A DNA stretch of 64,000 bases from Rubrobacter tropicus (lineage in GTDB: Bacteria > Actinomycetota > Rubrobacteria > Rubrobacterales > Rubrobacteraceae), in assembly GCF_011492945.1 (NCBI RefSeq), contig NZ_CP045119.1:2356001-2420000 (forward strand), written 5' to 3'. The translations under genes were made by a program, and so were the position numbers. Below, in pieces: positions 17,067 through 25,326 of the stretch; position 1 is the first letter of the stretch, and each line of letters begins with the position of its first letter. The notes under the pieces were generated by a model. It was given only the letters and a program-made list of their open reading frames with translations, was not told the origin of the DNA and did not search any database.

Positions 17067-18703
17067 TACATCTTCTCCGGGGCCGCGACGCCGACGAGGT
17101 CGAGCCCCGTGCGCAGCACGGTCTTCGTCGCGGCGCACAGGGCGAGCCGTCGGGCGCGCAGGTCGGCGTCGTCGACGAGGACTCGATGCACCGTGTAGAA
17201 CTGGTGGAAGCGGTTGGCTAGCGTCTCCAGGTAGGTCGGGATCGGGTGAACCTCCCGCCGAGCCGCCGCGTTCTCCACCACCCGGGGAAAGTCGAGGAGC
17301 TCCAGCACGAGTTGGCGCTCCTCGGGGGCGAGCTCGCCGGCCGGGAAGTCCTCCACGTCTGTCGGGCTTGCCCCGGCCCGCTCGAAGATGCTGGCTATGC
17401 GGGCGTGGGCGTACTGGACGTAGAAGACCGGGTTCTCGTCTGACTGGTTCACGGCGAGCTCGAGGTCGAAGTTGATCTCGCTCTTGTGCGAAGACCGGAC
17501 GTAGAAGTAGCGCGCAACGTCCTCCCCGACTTCGTCGAGCAGCTCGTCCAGCGTCACGACGTTGCCGGCCCGTCGGCTGAACTTGACCTGCCCCCCCTCG
17601 CGCACGAGCTTTACGAGCCGGACGAGCTCGACCTCGTAGAAGTCCTCCGGGAGCCCGAGCGCGAGCAGCCCTGCCCTTATGCGGGGCGGGTAGCCAGCGT
17701 GGTCCGCGCCAAGCACGTCGACGGCCGTGGCGAAGCCGCGCTCGTGCTTGTTGCGGTGGTAGGCGACGTCCGGGGCCATATAGGTGTAGGAGCCGTCCTG
17801 TTTGCGGAGGACCCTGTCCTTGTCGTCCCCGAGCTTGGAGGAGTCGAGCCAGAGGGCGCCTTCGCTCTCGTAGACGTGGCCGGACTTCTCAAGCTCGGAG
17901 ATCAGGTCCTCTATCTCCCCGGACTCGTAGAGGTCCTTCTCGTTGAAGTAATTGTCGAACCGCACGCGCACCCTGGCGAGGGTACGCTCGATGTCGTCCA
18001 TGCACCAGCGGGTCGCGAACGCCTGTATCTCAGGCAGCGCCTTCTCCGGCGGCATATCCAGGTAGACCTCGCCCCGCTCGTCCGCGAGGGCCCGGGCTAT
18101 CTCGCGCACGTACTCGCCGGGGTACAGCGCGTCCGGGTCGGCGACGGACCACTCCCTGCCGTGGATGTCGGCGTACTGGGAGGCCACGGACTCTCCGAGG
18201 ACGCGGATCTGGTTCCCACCGTCGTTGAAGTAGTACTCCCTGTAAACCGGTCTTCCCGCTGCCTCGAGTATCCTGGCGAGCGAGTCCCCGTAAGCGGCCT
18301 GCCGCCCGTGCCCGACGTGCATGGGCCCCGTCGGGTTGGCGCTGACGTACTCCAGCATGAAGGGCCTCCCCTCGGGCTCCCTCCGGCCGTAGCGCTCCCC
18401 CGCCGCGAGCAACGCCCCGACCTCCCCGCAGAGGACCTCGTCCGCGAGCCGGAAGTTCACGAACCCGGGCCCCGCGACCCCGGCCTCCCGCACGTAAGGC
18501 GCGTCGAGCGCCCCGACCAGGTTCTCCGCGACTTCCCTGGGATTACGCCTGAACACCCTGGCGTTGGCGAGCGCCACGTTGGTCGCGAAGTCTCCGTGCT
18601 CGGGGTCGTTCGGCCGCTCGACGTGGACGGTCTCTAAGTCAAGGTCGTAGACCTTCTTCACGGCCGCCCGCACGTCTCCCGCCAGACGCCCCTCGAAACT
18701 CAC
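17066..18703 (-). CDS. argS: Arginyl-tRNA synthetase
   Basis: This 545-residue class I synthetase has the HIGH signature as NPTGPMHVGHGR, an N-terminal Arg-tRNA Add1 domain (about residues 1-80), and a C-terminal DALR anticodon-binding domain. It charges tRNA-Arg. A GTG start gives MSFEGRLAGDVRAAVKKVY. Both flanks contain heptad repeat elements. A KMSKS-like loop reads KFSRRAGN, which is normal for ArgS. Confidence 0.96.
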   Translation of the reverse strand: MSFEGRLAGDVRAAVKKVYDLDLETVHVERPNDPEHGDFATNVALANARVFRRNPREVAENLVGALDAPYVREAGVAGPGFVNFRLADEVLCGEVGALLAAGERYGRREPEGRPFMLEYVSANPTGPMHVGHGRQAAYGDSLARILEAAGRPVYREYYFNDGGNQIRVLGESVASQYADIHGREWSVADPDALYPGEYVREIARALADERGEVYLDMPPEKALPEIQAFATRWCMDDIERTLARVRVRFDNYFNEKDLYESGEIEDLISELEKSGHVYESEGALWLDSSKLGDDKDRVLRKQDGSYTYMAPDVAYHRNKHERGFATAVDVLGADHAGYPPRIRAGLLALGLPEDFYEVELVRLVKLVREGGQVKFSRRAGNVVTLDELLDEVGEDVARYFYVRSSHKSEINFDLELAVNQSDENPVFYVQYAHARIASIFERAGASPTDVEDFPAGELAPEERQLVLELLDFPRVVENAAARREVHPIPTYLETLANRFHQFYTVHRVLVDDADLRARRLALCAATKTVLRTGLDLVGVAAPEKM

Positions 18704-18770
18704 CGGCCGCCCCCGGGAAATCCGTCAACCAACTCGTCTATCTGCAAACGCATATAGGTGATTCTAGCAG

Positions 18771-18965
18771 TCAGCACGGCGCCTTTGGCGCCTTTCAGCA
18801 CGCTTCGGCCTTCGGCCTCGCTCTCGGCCCGTCAGCTTCTTGCCGCGCGGGGCGTTACCAGGATGCGCCGTACGCAACGTTTCGGACGACTCGGAGGCGT
18901 GACGGATCGAGACGACTTGGCTGAAAGCCGCGAAGCGGCGTGCTGATAGCGACGCCGGAGGCGCC
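18771..18965. repeat. Heptad repeat element (copy 3)
   Basis: TCAGCNN units near 18773-18839, mixed with small palindromes such as GGCGCCTTTGGCGCC and CGGCCTTCGGCC, are answered by GTGCTGATAGC near 18940. It spans the rlmH-argS gap. No gene is seen in these 195 bp. Confidence 0.65.
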
Positions 18966-19439
18966 TCACCAATGGTATCTCTCGCCGCGCTCTATCTTGA
19001 CGGCGCGGTAGAGCTGTTCCAGGAGCACGACCCTTGCGAGGGCGTGGGGGAGCGTGATCTCCCCGAACGACCACACCTCGTCGGCCCCGCCGATTATCCC
19101 CTGCGAGAGGCCCAGGGGGCCTCCTACCAGCAACGTCAGGTCGCTTCGGCCCGCGACGCCGAGGGAGGCGAGCCTCTGGGACACCTTCTCGGAGGAGAGG
19201 CTCTTGCCGCGTTCGCGGTCGAGCGCGACGACGTGGGACCCGGCCGGGATGCGCCGAAAGATGCGTTCCGCTTCGGTGGCCAGCACCTCGGTTGGCGAGC
19301 GGCGGTTCATGTCTTCTTCGGGGACTTCGATCGTTTCGACGGCGAAGTGGCGGCGCAGGCGTTTGGCGTAGTCGGCGCAGCCGTCGGCGGGCCAGCCCTT
19401 GAGTTTGCCCACGGCGACGATGGTGGCGCGACGGATCAC
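18966..19439 (-). CDS. rlmH: 23S rRNA (pseudouridine1915-N3)-methyltransferase
   Basis: This 157-residue SPOUT methyltransferase has the LLVGGPLGLSQGI SAM-binding knot and a C-terminal LLEQLYRAVKIERGERYHW typical of RlmH. It methylates pseudouridine 1915 in helix 69. A longer open frame extends upstream to 19784, but the GTG at 19439, overlapping the MBL gene stop as GTGA, gives the normal family length and N-terminus (ATIVAVGKLKG). Confidence 0.95.
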   Translation of the reverse strand: MIRRATIVAVGKLKGWPADGCADYAKRLRRHFAVETIEVPEEDMNRRSPTEVLATEAERIFRRIPAGSHVVALDRERGKSLSSEKVSQRLASLGVAGRSDLTLLVGGPLGLSQGIIGGADEVWSFGEITLPHALARVVLLEQLYRAVKIERGERYHW

Positions 19440-20275
19440 TCGAAGCCGAAGAGCCGGCCGGCGCCATCTCCGCGCGCGTAGCGGTAGGTGTACTCGGGGA
19501 TCTCGATCGGTGCTCCTACCTCGATCCAGGGCGTCGGGTGGTTCGCGATGGCGGCCCGCACCCGCACGCCGCCGTAGCCCCCCTCCCTGAGTGCGCCGTG
19601 TACGGTCCCGCACGCCCTGGCCGGGGAGTTGTTCGTCTTCGACAGGTGCGCGAGGACCAGGTCTTTTAGCCCGTGCGGGGCGAGCGCCAGGGCGGCCTGG
19701 GCCGACTGGCGGTTGGAGAGGTGCCCGTTGGGGGAGGAGATCCTGCGCTTCAGGTGCGCCGAGTACGGACCCCGCGCGAGCCACTCGGGGTCGTGGTTCG
19801 CTTCGAGGACGACGGCTTCTGCCCCTCGCAGCCAGCCGAGCGTCTCCGGCCCGACCTCGCCGAGATCCGTCGCCACGGCGAGGTCGCGGCCGTCGCCGGA
19901 GATACGGACGCCACAGGTGGTCGAGTCGTGCGGCACGTCGAAGAAGGTGACCGTCATCCCGCCGACCTCGAACGGCTCTCCGGGTCCGACCGGCGCGACG
20001 GTCATGGGACCCAGTTTCGAACCCGTCCGTACTTCAGAGGCCGCGAAGACTGGAACGCCGAAGTCCCTCGAAAGCGCCGGCGCGCCGCAGGTGTGGTCCG
20101 AATGGTCGTGCGTGAGCAGGACGGCGTCCACGTCGTGGAGCGTCCTGCCGACGCGGGCGAGAAGTTTCTCCAGGCGCCGCCGCGAGAGGCCGGCATCGAC
20201 CAGCAGGCCGCCCTCTCCGCATTCGACGTACGCGGCGTTGCCGGAGCTACCGCTGGAAAGGACGCTCAACCGCAA
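19436..20275 (-). CDS. MBL-fold metallohydrolase (YycJ/WalJ-like)
   Basis: This 279-residue metallo-beta-lactamase-fold protein begins MRLSVLSSGSSGNAAYVE and has the metal motif THDHSDHT, matching the WalJ/YycJ group of putative single-strand exonucleases. TTG start at 20275. Overlap with rlmH by 4 nt indicates translational coupling. In Firmicutes WalJ sits with walKR and rlmH; here only the rlmH link is kept. Nuclease activity is an inference. Confidence 0.85.
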   Translation of the reverse strand: MRLSVLSSGSSGNAAYVECGEGGLLVDAGLSRRRLEKLLARVGRTLHDVDAVLLTHDHSDHTCGAPALSRDFGVPVFAASEVRTGSKLGPMTVAPVGPGEPFEVGGMTVTFFDVPHDSTTCGVRISGDGRDLAVATDLGEVGPETLGWLRGAEAVVLEANHDPEWLARGPYSAHLKRRISSPNGHLSNRQSAQAALALAPHGLKDLVLAHLSKTNNSPARACGTVHGALREGGYGGVRVRAAIANHPTPWIEVGAPIEIPEYTYRYARGDGAGRLFGFE

Positions 20276-20338
20276 GCCCGCACCATGCCCTCCGTCGGGA
20301 TCAGGACGGACGAAATCTTAGCACGGGCGTGCGGAGGT

Positions 20339-21758
20339 TCAGGTCTGCGACTCTACCAGCTCGCCCTGCACTATCAGGCGGTCTTCGTAGTCCGGCAGGG
20401 TGCAGGTCTGAAGCGTTACGAGAGATTTGCCTTCTACGGCGTTCATCACCCCGACGTCGTTCGGGCCGACTACCGTTCGCTTCGTCACGCGGTAGAGGAA
20501 CTCCCTGCCTGCGGCGTCGGTCAGCCGGATCTCGTCCCCCTCCTCCAACTCGTCCAGCCGGAAGAAGACGTAATCCGAAGGGGTCCCCGGGTACCCGATT
20601 CGGTGCCCCGCGATGAACACGTTCGCCCCGTCCTGCCAGGGATACCCCGAGGCAGGTATGTGCACGGTCCCGTCCCTGAGCTTCTCCTCGGAGACGGTGT
20701 CGAAGGCGGGCACGCCCTCCAACCCTATCTTCGGGATGTCGATGGAGAGGGTCTTGTCCTTCGGCCCTCCGGGGTTCCGTCCGAAGTTGAACGGCGTAAC
20801 CACGGGGATGGCGCCTGCGGATGAGTCGGACGAGATCAGCTTCGGCGGCTTCGGGTCTCCCTCGGAGTAGAAGTCCCTGTATTCGGGCGCCTCGACGCCG
20901 TCTGCACCGGCCGTCTCCACGTTCACCGCCGAAGCGACCTTCAAGACGCCCACGTTGAAGGACGCGCCCTCGGGTATCGCCGAGCCATCTTCGTTGTAGA
21001 TCTCCCACGCTTCGCGCTCCTTGTCGTAGCGGAAGCCCACTTCCCTATCGTTGTAGACGCCTCCCCCGCCGCCGGGGTTCCAGTTCTGGGTGACGGAGAG
21101 CCTCGCGTCCGGTTTGCCGTTCACGAGGGGGTCATCGAGGTAGGTTCCGCTCTCCGAGGTGTTGTCGGGCGTGGAGCGGTGGACGAAACGCTCGGGCTCG
21201 GGCGGGATGACCACCTGGAACGTCGCCCCGCCGGGCACCGGCGCCAGGTCCTGGTTGAAGATCGCCCACTTCCGGGCTCCGGGCTCGAACCACACGCCGA
21301 TGTTATGACCGTACTCTTCCCCACCCCCGCGGGCCCCGGTCGGCGTGGCGAAGACGACGGCGTTCGGGTCGCCGTTGAGGGCCGGATCGTCCAGGTACGT
21401 GTAGTCGCCCTTGCTGTTCTCTTGCGTGGCGCTGTGTACGAACCTCGTGCTCTCCGAAGGCTTCGAGGCCGCGGTCTCGGTCGTCCCCTTGGCCCCGGTC
21501 TCGCCGCTTGCCGCCTTCTCGATCTGCTCCGGGCTCCCGCCCGCGGCGGCCTTCTTCTCCGGCTTCGCGGCCGTGTCCCGCGCCCGGCGGGATCGTCCCC
21601 CCGCCGCCGGATGCTTCCGGGCCGCAGGACTGCGCGAGGAGCAGCACGAAGAGGAGCAGGGCGATAGTCGCCCTGCTCCCCCGGTCGGAACGACGGTTCA
21701 CGAACACCGTGTTCCTTTGCGGCGTCGGGTTAGACCCGGCCGAAGCTGTTCCTGTCAC
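20339..21758 (-). pseudogene. Sortase with N-terminal tandem repeat domains, frameshifted near the N-terminus
   Basis: An exported N-terminus (LLLFVLLLAQSCGPEASGGGG) is read from 21758 and the rest from a second frame. That frame runs from about 21598 to 20339: a Lys/Ala-rich linker, two tandem repeats of about 80 residues (RFVHSATQEN... and RFVHRSTPDN..., each with a W-x-I-x-N-x-D motif), then a sortase domain. The sortase has the catalytic set: His in AGHRIGY, Cys in TLQTC and Arg in DRLIV. Joining the frames needs one base removed, or two added at 21597-21602 and 21577-21579. Assembly error is likely. The start overlaps the ferritin-like gene by 29 nt. Confidence 0.75.
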
Positions 21759-22485
21759 GGTACTCTTCGCCGCCGGTCTCCATCATGCCGCCCATTATGA
21801 ACGGGGAGACGGCCGCGAGGACCTCGTCCATGGTGAGCGCGGCCGGGAACGCCTCGACGGCGGCCGGAAGACCGCTTATGAGGTTGGTCACGGCGACCAC
21901 GTGCTCGCCCTCGACGCCCGCGATGCTGCCGGCGGCGGCCAGCAGCTCACCCTCCTGGATCAGCGGGGCGGCGCCAAGGTAGGCGCCGACGCCGACGGGC
22001 TCCAGCGTGGCGGCCGTCTCCAGAACGGCGGCCTGGCTGACGAGCGACTCGTCCGGGAAGACGAACTCCGGCTTCGCGACCGGGGTGGCCCCCCGCTCCT
22101 CCAGCGCGGCGATTATGGCGTCGACGTGCTGAACCTCGTGGTCGTAGAGCGCCTCGACGACGGCCAAAGCGTCGCCGGAGAGCACGCCGGCGTCCAGCGC
22201 CAGGCCGTAGTACTCGGCCTCCAGGTACTCAAGCGTGAGGGCGAAGTTGAAGATCTCCACGTCGCCACCGCCGCCGGCGGAAGCGCTGGCGCTCGCCGAA
22301 GCGCTGGCGCTCGCGGAAGCGCTGGCGCTAGAGTAGTCCTGGGCTGACGCTGTGCGCGAAAGGAGCAACGAGCCACCCGCCGCGCCCGCGCCGGCCGCCG
22401 CGAGGGTCTTGAAGAAGTCCCTCCGGCTCTTGGGCCGCGACGCGAACTCCTCCGCGCCCGGCACCTTTACAGTATGCTTCTGCAT
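21730..22485 (-). CDS. Tat-exported ferritin-like protein (Ferritin_2 type) with Ser-Ala linker
   Basis: This 251-residue protein has a twin-arginine signal SRRDFFKTLAAAGAG followed by a Ser-Ala repeat linker and a four-helix ferritin-like domain. The domain shows paired motifs: LEYLEAEYY, DHEVQHVDAI and EGEHV. These Glu/His residues fit a diiron centre, though metal binding is unproven. It would act outside the membrane, probably anchored near it. It is one of two tandem paralogues 16 nt apart, divergent from an ECF sigma gene. The family is common in actinobacteria and desiccation-tolerant bacteria, with no fixed function. Confidence 0.88.
   Translation of the reverse strand: MQKHTVKVPGAEEFASRPKSRRDFFKTLAAAGAGAAGGSLLLSRTASAQDYSSASASASASASASASASAGGGGDVEIFNFALTLEYLEAEYYGLALDAGVLSGDALAVVEALYDHEVQHVDAIIAALEERGATPVAKPEFVFPDESLVSQAAVLETAATLEPVGVGAYLGAAPLIQEGELLAAAGSIAGVEGEHVVAVTNLISGLPAAVEAFPAALTMDEVLAAVSPFIMGGMMETGGEEYRDRNSFGRV
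22281..22334. repeat. 18-bp tandem repeat encoding the Ser-Ala linker
   Basis: Three 18-bp units beginning GAAGCGCTGGCGCT run head to tail at 22281, 22299 and 22317; on the minus strand they encode alternating Ser-Ala. The repeat keeps frame, so copy changes would only lengthen or shorten the linker. Confidence 0.85.
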
Positions 22486-22501
22486 CTTTAGCTATCCTCC
22501 C

Positions 22502-23149
22502 TTAAATCCCGAACGGTGCCACGGCGTCCTGAACGGCGGCCAGAGGCAGCGCCTCTTCGAAGGCGACGTCGTTCGGCGGCACGACCAGGTTCATTATGTT
22601 GATAGCGCAGCGGTGCTGGCACTCGGCGTTGTGGATGGAGATCGCCGCGGCAAGTATGTCCTTGCTCTCGAGCGCGACGGCGGCCGACTGGTATGCCCCG
22701 ATTCCCACAGGCTCGAGCGTCGCCGCGTAGCCCAGGAACGTGGCCGCATCGGCGGTGGCGTCCTCCGGGAACGTGAAGGCGGGCTCGGCTGGCACCTCGG
22801 CACCGAGGTCGCCGAGGGTAGCCGCTATGGCCTCCGCGTGGGCGAACTCGTGGTCCCTGATGACCGCGATCTGGTCGAGGAAGGTGTCCACGAACAGGCC
22901 CGAGTCGGCGCCTATCGCGTAGAAGTTGCCCTCCAAGAGCTCTAGCTGGTAGGCGAACTGCAGAATCCCCGCGTCCCCCAGGGGCACGTAGCCCTCGTGC
23001 GTGGCCTGAGCCTGCCGCACGGCGACACCGAAGCCGCCGATCCCGGCCGCCGACAGCGCGGCACCCGCCCACGCCGCGGTCTTCAAGAAGTTACGCCGCG
23101 ATGTCTCCCGATCAAGGGCGATCAGGCCGCGACTCTCTACTTCACTCAT
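22502..23149 (-). CDS. Tat-exported ferritin-like protein (second paralogue)
   Basis: This 215-residue protein has a twin-arginine signal, SRRNFLKTAAWAGAAL, and then a ferritin-like four-helix domain with LELLEGNFY, DHEFAHAEAI and NAECQH at positions matching the neighbouring paralogue. It lacks the Ser-Ala linker. A GGGAGG site stands just before the ATG. It is first gene of the pair and probably shares a promoter region with the divergent sigma factor gene. Role in iron or oxidative-stress handling is an inference from fold only. Confidence 0.88.
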   Translation of the reverse strand: MSEVESRGLIALDRETSRRNFLKTAAWAGAALSAAGIGGFGVAVRQAQATHEGYVPLGDAGILQFAYQLELLEGNFYAIGADSGLFVDTFLDQIAVIRDHEFAHAEAIAATLGDLGAEVPAEPAFTFPEDATADAATFLGYAATLEPVGIGAYQSAAVALESKDILAAAISIHNAECQHRCAINIMNLVVPPNDVAFEEALPLAAVQDAVAPFGI

Positions 23150-23313
23150 CTTCCTCCCTTTCCGTCTTCCCTGGCTTGCATCTCTTGCAACTCTCTTTGC
23201 GTCGTACGCCCCCTTCTACGGAAGCCTCCGGGCGACGGATCACCGCACCGCAATGTTTTTGCAAGCTTCCCGCAACACTTCTCAATCGAGACCTGTAAGA
23301 GCTCTTCCTGGTA

Positions 23314-23354
23314 ATGTGTCGAATTATGCAGCGACGCTACACAATTCGACACAT
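23314..23354. promoter_or_regulatory. 12-bp perfect inverted repeat in the ferritin-sigma divergent region
   Basis: ATGTGTCGAATT (23314-23325) and its exact complement (23343-23354) are separated by 17 nt. The site lies about 60 nt before the sigma gene and 165 nt before the ferritin-like genes. It is too widely spaced for one dimer helix turn, so it may bind two dimers or fold as a hairpin. Confidence 0.65.
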
Positions 23355-23404
23355 CGGCGCGTGCCCGTTCGTGATCCGTTCGGGCGACAGTCTCGTAGCT
23401 CTCG

Positions 23405-23417
23405 TACAATGTTTTTC
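23405..23417 (+). promoter_or_regulatory. -10 box for a leaderless ECF sigma transcript
   Basis: TACAAT at 23405-23410 is followed by exactly 7 nt and then the GTG at 23418. The alternative ATG at 23409 would overlap the box. No good -35 hexamer is visible 17 bp upstream. Confidence 0.5.
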
Positions 23418-24005
23418 GTGGCGAACCAGAACAGGCAGTACACGGTCCTCGCGGACGAGGACCTCATGTCGCTCCTCGAAGACGGGGACGCGGGCGCGTT
23501 TGCCGCGCTCTACGACCGCCACAGCCGGGCGGCCTACTCCCTCTCTTACAGGATGATGGGCGACAGGCAGGCGGCAGAGGACCTGACGCAGGACGCCTTT
23601 CTCAAGGTGTGGCGGTCTGCGGGCGGTTACAGGTCCGAGCGCGGGAGCGTGCGGACCTGGATCCTCTCCATCGTCCACAACCGCGGCATAGACCAGCTGC
23701 GCTCTCTGGCGAGCCGCCGCAGGACCCAGGATAGGGTGGAGCAGTCAGCCCCGAGGTCCCAGCCGAGCGAGGCCTTCGCCGAGACCTGGCGCAATCGCCA
23801 GCGCGAGCAGATCCGGGAGGCTCTCGACACGCTCCCGGCCGAACAACTAAAGATCCTGGAGCTGGCGTACTTCTCCGGCTACACGCACGTGGAGATCTCC
23901 AACCTCCTGGACATACCGCTCGGAACGGTCAAGGGCCGGATGCGCCTGGGGCTGAAGAAGATAAGGGACTACTTCGGACAGAAAGACATGGCGGTGCCCA
24001 GGTGA
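23418..24005 (+). CDS. ECF-type RNA polymerase sigma factor (SigK-like)
   Basis: This is a protein of about 195 residues. Region 2 reads FAALYDRHSRAAYSLSYRMMGDRQAAEDLTQDAFLKVWR and region 4 reads LPAEQLKILELAYFSGYTHVEISNLLDIPLGTVKGRMRLGLKKI. Spacing is as in ECF factors paired with RskA-type anti-sigmas. The open frame extends to 23253, but that part reads through the inverted repeat and is not conserved-looking. The GTG start fits the leaderless box. It overlaps the anti-sigma gene as GTGA. The tandem ferritin-like genes in the other direction are plausible targets. Confidence 0.93.
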   Translation: MANQNRQYTVLADEDLMSLLEDGDAGAFAALYDRHSRAAYSLSYRMMGDRQAAEDLTQDAFLKVWRSAGGYRSERGSVRTWILSIVHNRGIDQLRSLASRRRTQDRVEQSAPRSQPSEAFAETWRNRQREQIREALDTLPAEQLKILELAYFSGYTHVEISNLLDIPLGTVKGRMRLGLKKIRDYFGQKDMAVPR

Positions 24006-24740
24006 GCCCCATGGACGACAGGAGCTTCGACGACCTCAAGGAGGCCTACGTTCTCGGCGCGTTGCCGGAAGGTGAGCGGGCGACCGTGGAGGCGTATCTC
24101 GCCCTGCACCCAGAGCGCCAGGCGGAGGTCGAGGACCTGATGGGGGTGGCCGGCTTGCTTGCTTTGTCCGCGCCCGAGCACGATCCTCCCGCCGACCTTC
24201 GCAGCAGAGTTATGAGCGTGGTCGAATCCGAGGCCACCCCGCGCCGCGCCGACCGGGACCGTCCCGCCTCCTCCTGGCTCGGCCGGTTCGCCGACCTCCG
24301 CAACGTCGCCCTCGGGGCGGCGGCCGTGCTGCTGGTGGGCCTGCTGTCCTGGAACGTGCTGCTGCAGGGAGACGTACGCGACTTGCGCGGGGAGGTCGAG
24401 GAGGCGCGCAGCGCGGGCCAGGCGCAGGAGGCAAGAGAGATAGAGCTGGGGGAGCCTGGGCCGAGCAGGGTTCGCGCGCCGAGGTTACGGCGCTCAAAGA
24501 CGACCGGGCCATCCTCGTCGTCGAGGACATGCCCCCATGCCCGAAGGCCGGACGGGACAGGTCTGGGTAATCCACGACGAGGTGCCGGAGCCGGGCGGCC
24601 TGCTCGAGCCGTCGGGCAACATGGCGGCGACCGCCATCACGGCCCCCCTCGAAGGTGCCGACGCCATCGCGGTAACCGTCGAGCCCGCCGGCGGCTCCGA
24701 CGAGCCGACCACGGACCCGGTTCTGATCAAAGAACTGTAA
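24002..24740 (+). pseudogene. RskA-type anti-sigma factor, two homopolymer frameshifts
   Basis: The N-terminal part carries the anti-sigma fold (YVLGALPEGERATVEAYLALHPERQAEVEDL) and one membrane helix (LRNVALGAAAVLLVGLLSW). The RskA domain then continues in two other frames: VTALKDDRAILVVEDMPP, followed by MPEGRTGQVWVIHDEVPEPGG to the end. One extra G at 24448-24452 and one extra C at 24532-24536 restore a single 246-residue protein, normal for RskA. Errors in the assembly are the simplest cause. It would sequester the upstream sigma factor at the membrane. Confidence 0.85.
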
Positions 24741-24743
24741 GGC

Positions 24744-24907
24744 GTTTGCAAAGAGGTTGGGCTTCTTTGCAAGGCTATCAGCTATCAGCTTTCAGCTATC
24801 AGCAAGAGCAAGAAAGGCTGATAGCCGAGAGCGGAGGCGAAGCCGGAGCGGGCCGATCGCTGACGGCGCGGATCGCGGTGGCATTGAGCCACCGCGATCC
24901 GCTTTAA
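24744..24907. repeat. Composite heptad repeat element with two hairpins (copy 4)
   Basis: Three parts: a TTGCAAAGA/TCTTTGCAA hairpin (24746-24772), a heptad block (TCAGCTA, TCAGCTT, TCAGCTA, TCAGCAA) with the GGAGGCGAAGCCGGAGCGG core, and a perfect 15-bp hairpin GCGGATCGCGGTGGC (24868-24902). Copy 7 at 36663 has the same parts in the same order. Confidence 0.85.
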
Positions 24908-25013
24908 AACCGCTGGGTCATCGCTTTTCGCAGGACTCTCTGCGGGAGTTTATTTTTGGGCGAGCCGGGTAGACACAGACGTAGGGAGAGAGAGAACAGG
25001 TGAAAGGAGCAAA

Positions 25014-25223
25014 ATGTCCGTAGCACGCATAACCGAGCTAAGCGCGACCTCGCAGACCAGCTTTGAGGACGCCATCCAGCAGGCCATCAGCCGCGCCACT
25101 TCGACGCTTCGCGGTGTCGAGGGGGCCTGGATCAAGGACCAGAACGTTCTTATCCAGGACGGCAACATAACCGGCTACAAGGTGAACCTCGAGGTCACCT
25201 TCGTTCTGGAGGATGGCTCCTAA
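25014..25223 (+). CDS. Dodecin (flavin-binding dodecameric protein)
   Basis: This 69-residue protein, ARITELSATSQTSFEDAIQQAISRA..., ends YKVNLEVTFVLED, the full dodecin pattern with the Trp (GAWIKDQ) that stacks on flavin. Dodecins store FMN or riboflavin in dodecamers and protect it from light. An AAAGGAG site stands 4 nt before the ATG, and a strong terminator follows, so it is probably a single-gene transcript. Confidence 0.95.
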   Translation: MSVARITELSATSQTSFEDAIQQAISRATSTLRGVEGAWIKDQNVLIQDGNITGYKVNLEVTFVLEDGS

Positions 25224-25246
25224 AGAAGACGCGAGACTGAACCTTC

Positions 25247-25273
25247 GCCCCGGCCTGGCGGCCGGGGCTTTTT
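25247..25273 (+). terminator. Intrinsic terminator after dodecin
   Basis: GCCCCGGCC (25247-25255) pairs perfectly with GGCCGGGGC (25260-25268) over a 4-nt loop and is followed by five T. Confidence 0.92.
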
Positions 25274-25326
25274 ACTGCCCGCCAGAGGATGGGCACGGGG
25301 GGTGATCCGGGACGCCGGACGCGGGG

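Noticed and set aside
22281-22334. CRISPR or mobile element at the ferritin-like gene
   Set aside because: The repeat is a coding 18-bp minisatellite that keeps the reading frame.
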